Part shown: positions 25,778 through 28,892 of the stretch, piece by piece | How positions within the stretch are numbered: the stretch's first letter is position 1 | Layout: each line of letters opens with the position of its first letter | Origin: Neisseriales bacterium | Lineage (GTDB): Bacteria; Pseudomonadota; Gammaproteobacteria; Burkholderiales; UBA11063 | Assembly (NCBI GenBank): GCA_003538525.1 | Contig: DPRZ01000252.1 | Span: 1 to 28,892 of the forward strand | Direction: 5' to 3' | DNA: 28,892 nt | Notes under the pieces: generated by a model | Told to the model about the DNA's origin: nothing | What the model saw: only the letters and a program-made list of their open reading frames with translations | The model's database searches: none | Position numbers and translations under genes: made by a program

Positions 25778-26292
25778 TGATGAATGTGAGAATTGAAATG
25801 AAAGCTAAACTAGGCTTTACACTCATTGAATTATTGGTCGCACTCGGTGTAATGGCGGTACTGATGTTGCTGGCTGTACCCTCGATTCGGGAGCGTAATC
25901 AGAAAGTGAATTTGGATACTGCAGCTCAAGTTATGCTAAAAGATTCACAATTTATGGAAAAATGGTATGGGCTGAATGGGCGCTACACCAGCGATAGTGC
26001 TGGGACGACATTCCCTAGTTTACCTTATGTGATTGCACCGGAGTCGGGGATTGCGCTCTATTACATTTCGCTCAAGACGGGCAGCATGGATAGTGGTAAT
26101 GGTTATATTTTACTGGCTGAGCCACTGTGCGGTACGGTTCAGGCTAGCTTAGGCTGTATTTGTATCGATCAAGATGCTAATGTAATTAAAGGCACTAACA
26201 ACTCATGTAATAATAGCGGTGGCTTATGTTCGTGCATTAATAGCAGTAGTCTTTCGGCTGCCGTTCAGGCGAGAATAGCCGCGCAACAGTAA
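25777..26292 (+). CDS. Type IV minor pilin, PilE-like, cysteine-rich
   Basis: A 171-aa prepilin and the last gene of the cluster. The peptidase site is LG|FTLIELLVALGVMAVL with Glu5. The segment after the helix (LDTAAQVMLKDSQFMEKWYGLNGRYT) is the pattern seen in PilE/ComP-type minor pilins. The C-terminal region packs six cysteines between residues 118 and 153. The start may be ATG 25777, overlapping the pilX stop by one base, or ATG 25798, which gives a normal short leader (MKAKLG) with a GAGAA upstream; the sequence does not settle this. Its role is probably a minor component of the pilus or of its priming complex. Confidence 0.85.
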   Translation: MMNVRIEMKAKLGFTLIELLVALGVMAVLMLLAVPSIRERNQKVNLDTAAQVMLKDSQFMEKWYGLNGRYTSDSAGTTFPSLPYVIAPESGIALYYISLKTGSMDSGNGYILLAEPLCGTVQASLGCICIDQDANVIKGTNNSCNNSGGLCSCINSSSLSAAVQARIAAQQ

Positions 26293-26305
26293 GACGAGTT
26301 TCACG

Positions 26306-26340
26306 ATAAACTCTGATGATAACTCTCAGAGTTTATTTTG
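26306..26340. terminator. Terminator after the pilin cluster
   Basis: ATAAACTCTGA (26306-26316) and TCAGAGTTTAT (26326-26336) form a perfect 11-bp stem with a 9-nt loop, followed by TTTTG (T run overlapping the arm). It lies between convergent pilin and manA genes and could serve both, though the T run is better on the + strand. Confidence 0.78.
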
Positions 26341-26371
26341 AGCTATAAACAAGCTATAGGATGTAGTTGTT

Positions 26372-27316
26372 TTAATGGGCTGGGGTTTCATTGGCAACAA
26401 TCAAAGTCACATAACCAACGATGCTTAATTTGCGCAAGGTATTTGGCACAATAAAGTGATCGCCTTTTTTTATTTCAACTCCATTCATGTTGGCAAAACC
26501 ATCAATTACACTTACCAATAAATATGCTGCACTGAGAGTTAATTCCAAATCTCCTGTAATTTCAACTTTTGCGGTTTGGAAATATTGATTATTGGCAATT
26601 GAGGTGAAATATGCATTTGGTCCAATCTTACGTGATTCGTTTGGCGCGGTTTTTGCATGATGGGGAGCTTTAATTACGGCAAAAGCCTTGTCTAAATGTA
26701 GCTCGCGTAAATTGCCATGATCATCGGTTCGTTCATAATCAAATAAGCGATAAGTCATATCCGAGGATTGTTGTACTTCAAGCACTAAGGTTCCTGCTCC
26801 GAGGGCATGAACTGTTCCTGGTGGGACATCAAAAAATTCACCACGTTTAACTTTGTGGGAAATTAATAATTGACTCCATTGGTTTTGAGCCACTTTTTGT
26901 TTAAATTCTTCGCCGGTTTTGGCGGTGTGACCATAAATTATTTGTGCATCCCGCGTCGCGTCTAAAATATACCAACATTCGGCTTTACCCATTTCATTTT
27001 CAACTAATTGGGCAAATTTATCATCTGGATGGACTTGAACACTGAGATCTTGATTGGCATCGAGAATTTTAACCATTAATGGAAATGGGCGTTTTTTGGT
27101 GTTGGCAAATAGTTCTGGATATTCATTCCAGAGTTGTGAGAGTGGCATTCCTGCAAATTTTCCACCACGAATTAGGGTTTCACCTTGCGCATGTGCACTA
27201 ATTGCCCAGCATTCGCCAGTTAAATTACTTGAAATCGGGTAGCCAAAATCAGTTTTTAATTTATTGCCACCCCAAATACGCTCTTTGAAGATGGGTTCTA
27301 GAAATATTAGTGTCAT
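26372..27316 (-). CDS. manA: Mannose-6-phosphate isomerase, class I (short, Bacillus-like form)
   Basis: Interconverts fructose 6-phosphate and mannose 6-phosphate, for mannose use or for sugar-nucleotide synthesis. The 314-aa cupin enzyme matches the compact ~315-residue form of Bacillus: LEPIFKERIWGG at the N-terminus, GECWAISAH, FPLMVKILDANQDLSVQVHPDD, KAECWYI, VPPGTVHALG, QQSSDMTYRLFDY and LRELHLDKA. The zinc ligands correspond to H96, E113 and H170. It is much shorter than the ~390-aa enterobacterial ManA and the ~480-aa bifunctional AlgA/ManC type. ATG 27316 is preceded by only a weak GAAAG. A 32-base gap to the upstream transporter suggests a two-gene minus-strand unit. Transfer from a Firmicute is possible, but would need a phylogeny. 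Confidence 0.92.
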   Translation of the reverse strand: MTLIFLEPIFKERIWGGNKLKTDFGYPISSNLTGECWAISAHAQGETLIRGGKFAGMPLSQLWNEYPELFANTKKRPFPLMVKILDANQDLSVQVHPDDKFAQLVENEMGKAECWYILDATRDAQIIYGHTAKTGEEFKQKVAQNQWSQLLISHKVKRGEFFDVPPGTVHALGAGTLVLEVQQSSDMTYRLFDYERTDDHGNLRELHLDKAFAVIKAPHHAKTAPNESRKIGPNAYFTSIANNQYFQTAKVEITGDLELTLSAAYLLVSVIDGFANMNGVEIKKGDHFIVPNTLRKLSIVGYVTLIVANETPAH

Positions 27317-27348
27317 GATAGCAGCTTTCTATGTAGCGAAATATTGGT

Positions 27349-28641
27349 TTAATTGGGATAGTGCGTAAGTTTTTTAATGTTAAAACTATTAATTAGCGAA
27401 ATTGAGGCAACTAATAAACAGACTAAGCTAATATAATGATAACTATGGGTTATTTCTAAGATTGAGCTAGTCCATAATGGCGTAATTCCTGCACCAAAGA
27501 TATACGCAATATTATAACAAACCGCAACACCTGAGTAACGAACTTGGGTTGGAAATAAATCCGCGAGCAGGGCAAAAAAGAGTCCATTGATTCCAGCTAG
27601 GAAGAAAGAAATTATAATTACCCACAGATACAGATTATTAATCGTAGCTAAACTAATTAGGTTAAAACTAATTCCAGCAAAAATTAAAGCCAATATTATT
27701 AGGCTGCTCTGCAGGATTGTGATCGGGTTAATATACTTAGTGAGGTAGGCAAAGAGTAATGAAGCCAGAGCCATGGTGATAGCACCCGCTGAGCTAATTC
27801 CTGCGGTTTGGCTTAATTCAAAATGAAAATAAGTTACAAATAAATTGGGCAAGAAAACATGGAAAATTGAGGTAGTTAGTGAGACAATAATTGCGAGCAA
27901 AATGCCACTGATAACTGGATAACGATAGCTGTGTAATAACTCTAGCAGTGGGATTTTAGTTTGCTGTTTTTGGCGTTGAATTTGTTGATAAGCTTCGCTT
28001 TCGCTAATGCTTTTGCGAATATAAAAGCCAATAATGGTTAACAGACTTCCAAAAATAAAGGGAATGCGCCAGCCAATCGAGAGCATAAATTCATGGGAAG
28101 TATATTCGGTTAAGAGTCGGATCGATTGTGAGCCAATGGATACCGCAAAATTTGCACCAAAAGTTAGCCATGCGCAGGCGAAAAAATAATTAGCATGTTT
28201 GAATTTTTCGGCAATATAGGTAATTGAACCAGGGACTTCACCGCCAACAGAAAAACCTTGTAAAATGCGCATAAAGATTAAAATTCCAGTTGCAAAGTAA
28301 CCGATACTAGCGTAAGTTGGCATAATCCCAATCAATAATGAAGGTATTGACATGAGGAGAATTGAGATGCTAAACACGGTTTTGCGCCCATATTTATCGC
28401 CAAGGTGTCCTAAAATAATTCCGCCAATTGGACGCAATAAATAGCTAATTGCAATAGTTAGATAGGTGAACCAAATGGCTTTACTGGCGAGCTCTTTGGG
28501 GAAAAATAATTCGGCTAAAATCGGTGATAAAAACACAAAGGCGATAAAATCAAAGATTTCAAAGATGCTCCCAATGGTGGTTGCAATAATTAGCTTAAGA
28601 TTTCCTGAGGTATCGTTGATGAGTGTTTTTGATGCTTGCAT
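27349..28641 (-). CDS. MFS transporter, metabolite:H+ symporter (MHS) type
   Basis: A 430-aa inner-membrane protein with about 12 hydrophobic helices. The N-terminus IIATTIGSIFEIFDFIAFVF is the typical MHS helix 1 (family: G..EWYDF). GHLGDKYGRKTV in loop 2-3 is the major facilitator signature, and RILQGFSVGGEVPGSITYIAE is the strongly conserved helix 4-5 region of MHS proteins such as ProP, KgtP, CitA and ShiA. The substrate (organic acid, betaine or similar) cannot be told. The start ATG 28641 has AAGG on the minus strand about 12 bases upstream, which is rather far. It lies immediately upstream of manA in the same direction, so a sugar-related role is conceivable but not supported by the family. 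Confidence 0.9.
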   Translation of the reverse strand: MQASKTLINDTSGNLKLIIATTIGSIFEIFDFIAFVFLSPILAELFFPKELASKAIWFTYLTIAISYLLRPIGGIILGHLGDKYGRKTVFSISILLMSIPSLLIGIMPTYASIGYFATGILIFMRILQGFSVGGEVPGSITYIAEKFKHANYFFACAWLTFGANFAVSIGSQSIRLLTEYTSHEFMLSIGWRIPFIFGSLLTIIGFYIRKSISESEAYQQIQRQKQQTKIPLLELLHSYRYPVISGILLAIIVSLTTSIFHVFLPNLFVTYFHFELSQTAGISSAGAITMALASLLFAYLTKYINPITILQSSLIILALIFAGISFNLISLATINNLYLWVIIISFFLAGINGLFFALLADLFPTQVRYSGVAVCYNIAYIFGAGITPLWTSSILEITHSYHYISLVCLLVASISLINSFNIKKLTHYPN

Positions 28642-28660
28642 ATTTAGAGTTGACCTTTAT

Positions 28661-28693
28661 AATTACGCTTATCATAAAATAAGCATAATTATA
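28661..28693 (-). promoter_or_regulatory. Palindrome and -10-like hexamer upstream of the MFS gene
   Basis: AATTACGCTTAT (28661-28672) and ATAAGCATAATT (28679-28690) form 12-base arms with one mismatch around a 6-nt spacer. A minus-strand TATAAT (28693-28688) overlaps the outer arm, so the palindrome would sit at the transcription start, an operator-like position. No -35 is recognisable. Confidence 0.4.
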
Positions 28694-28892
28694 GCGCAAA
28701 ACCCTTCATAAATTTGGCTATTCTTGAAGTTTACTAATTGAATTAGGAAGATTATTTGCGGATCGAAAGAGTTTAATGAGCAATAAGTGATATCCGTGAG
28801 TTTTAGTTGGAAGATGGTTATCTCACTCTGTATATATTGCTCGATTTAAGTCTAATTCGCTGCAACTAGTAATTAATTTTACCTAGATCGTA
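28694..28892. other. Non-coding right end of the window
   Basis: I see no gene, RNA or mobile element in these 199 bases. They are AT-rich, contain stops in all frames I followed, and presumably belong to the intergenic region before the next gene outside the window. Confidence 0.5.

Noticed and set aside
26341..26359. Short direct repeat AGCTATA-aaca-AGCTATA after the pilin terminator
   Set aside because: Two 7-base copies only, with no flanking mobile element or gene; probably chance.
28778..28842. Inverted repeat GAGCAATA ... TATTGCTC with an inner GTGAG/CTCAC, possible small RNA
   Set aside because: The arms are 49 bases apart and the stem is interrupted. This is compatible with chance, and no promoter or terminator supports an RNA gene.
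1..28892. DNA uptake sequences of Neisseriales, CRISPR arrays, tRNA genes, insertion sequences, prophage or defence genes
   Set aside because: I looked in gaps and terminators on both strands. The terminator stems share no common 10-12-mer, no regularly spaced repeats or cloverleaf were found, and every long frame has a housekeeping or envelope assignment. A computed k-mer and tRNA scan could still find something missed by eye.

Overview
The window looks like an ordinary housekeeping stretch of a low-GC (roughly 38-40% by eye) Gram-negative chromosome, most likely a betaproteobacterium related to the Neisseriales. The reasons are an IM/OM envelope gene set (PqiC-like lipoprotein, MCE transporter, type IV pilins), GuaA, PBP1A and short type II Psd sequences that read like Neisseria homologues from memory, and proS followed by a lytic transglycosylase. 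The genus is not certain. Almost everything lies on the + strand; the exceptions are one amino-acid permease and a transporter-manA pair at the right end.

Layout. 1-2790: the 3' end of tgt and its terminator, then proS overlapping a secreted lytic transglycosylase. 2853-4040 (-): an aromatic amino-acid permease, convergent with the transglycosylase across a shared hairpin. 4218-6614: pyrH and guaA, each apparently its own unit; guaA ends in a very long hairpin. 6751-14145: a tight seven-gene envelope operon of PBP1A, psd, pssA, a STAS-MlaE permease, an MlaF ATPase, an MlaD/MCE protein and a PqiC-like lipoprotein, closed by a strong terminator. It joins peptidoglycan synthesis, phosphatidylethanolamine synthesis and a lipid-trafficking ABC transporter.

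14236-20144: hrpA, then nagB 9 bases later, an intergenic hairpin and nagA (amino-sugar catabolism). 20252-21580: hslU on its own behind a good sigma-32-type heat-shock promoter, with no hslV next to it. 21652-22446: a periplasmic parvulin (PpiC/SurA-like) with a textbook promoter and terminator and codon use that suggests high expression. 22520-26292: five overlapping minor (pseudo)pilin genes (FimT/GspH-like, PilV, PilW, PilX, PilE-like), unusually rich in cysteine and lacking pilY1. 26372-28641 (-): an MHS-type major facilitator transporter followed by a manA of the Bacillus type.

I found no defence system, CRISPR array, tRNA, rRNA, insertion sequence, prophage or other clearly novel system. 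The points worth a second look are the PE-synthesis/lipid-transport operon, the altered signature motif in its ATPase, the solitary hslU with a heat-shock promoter, the cysteine-rich minor pilins without PilY1, and several long intergenic hairpins.
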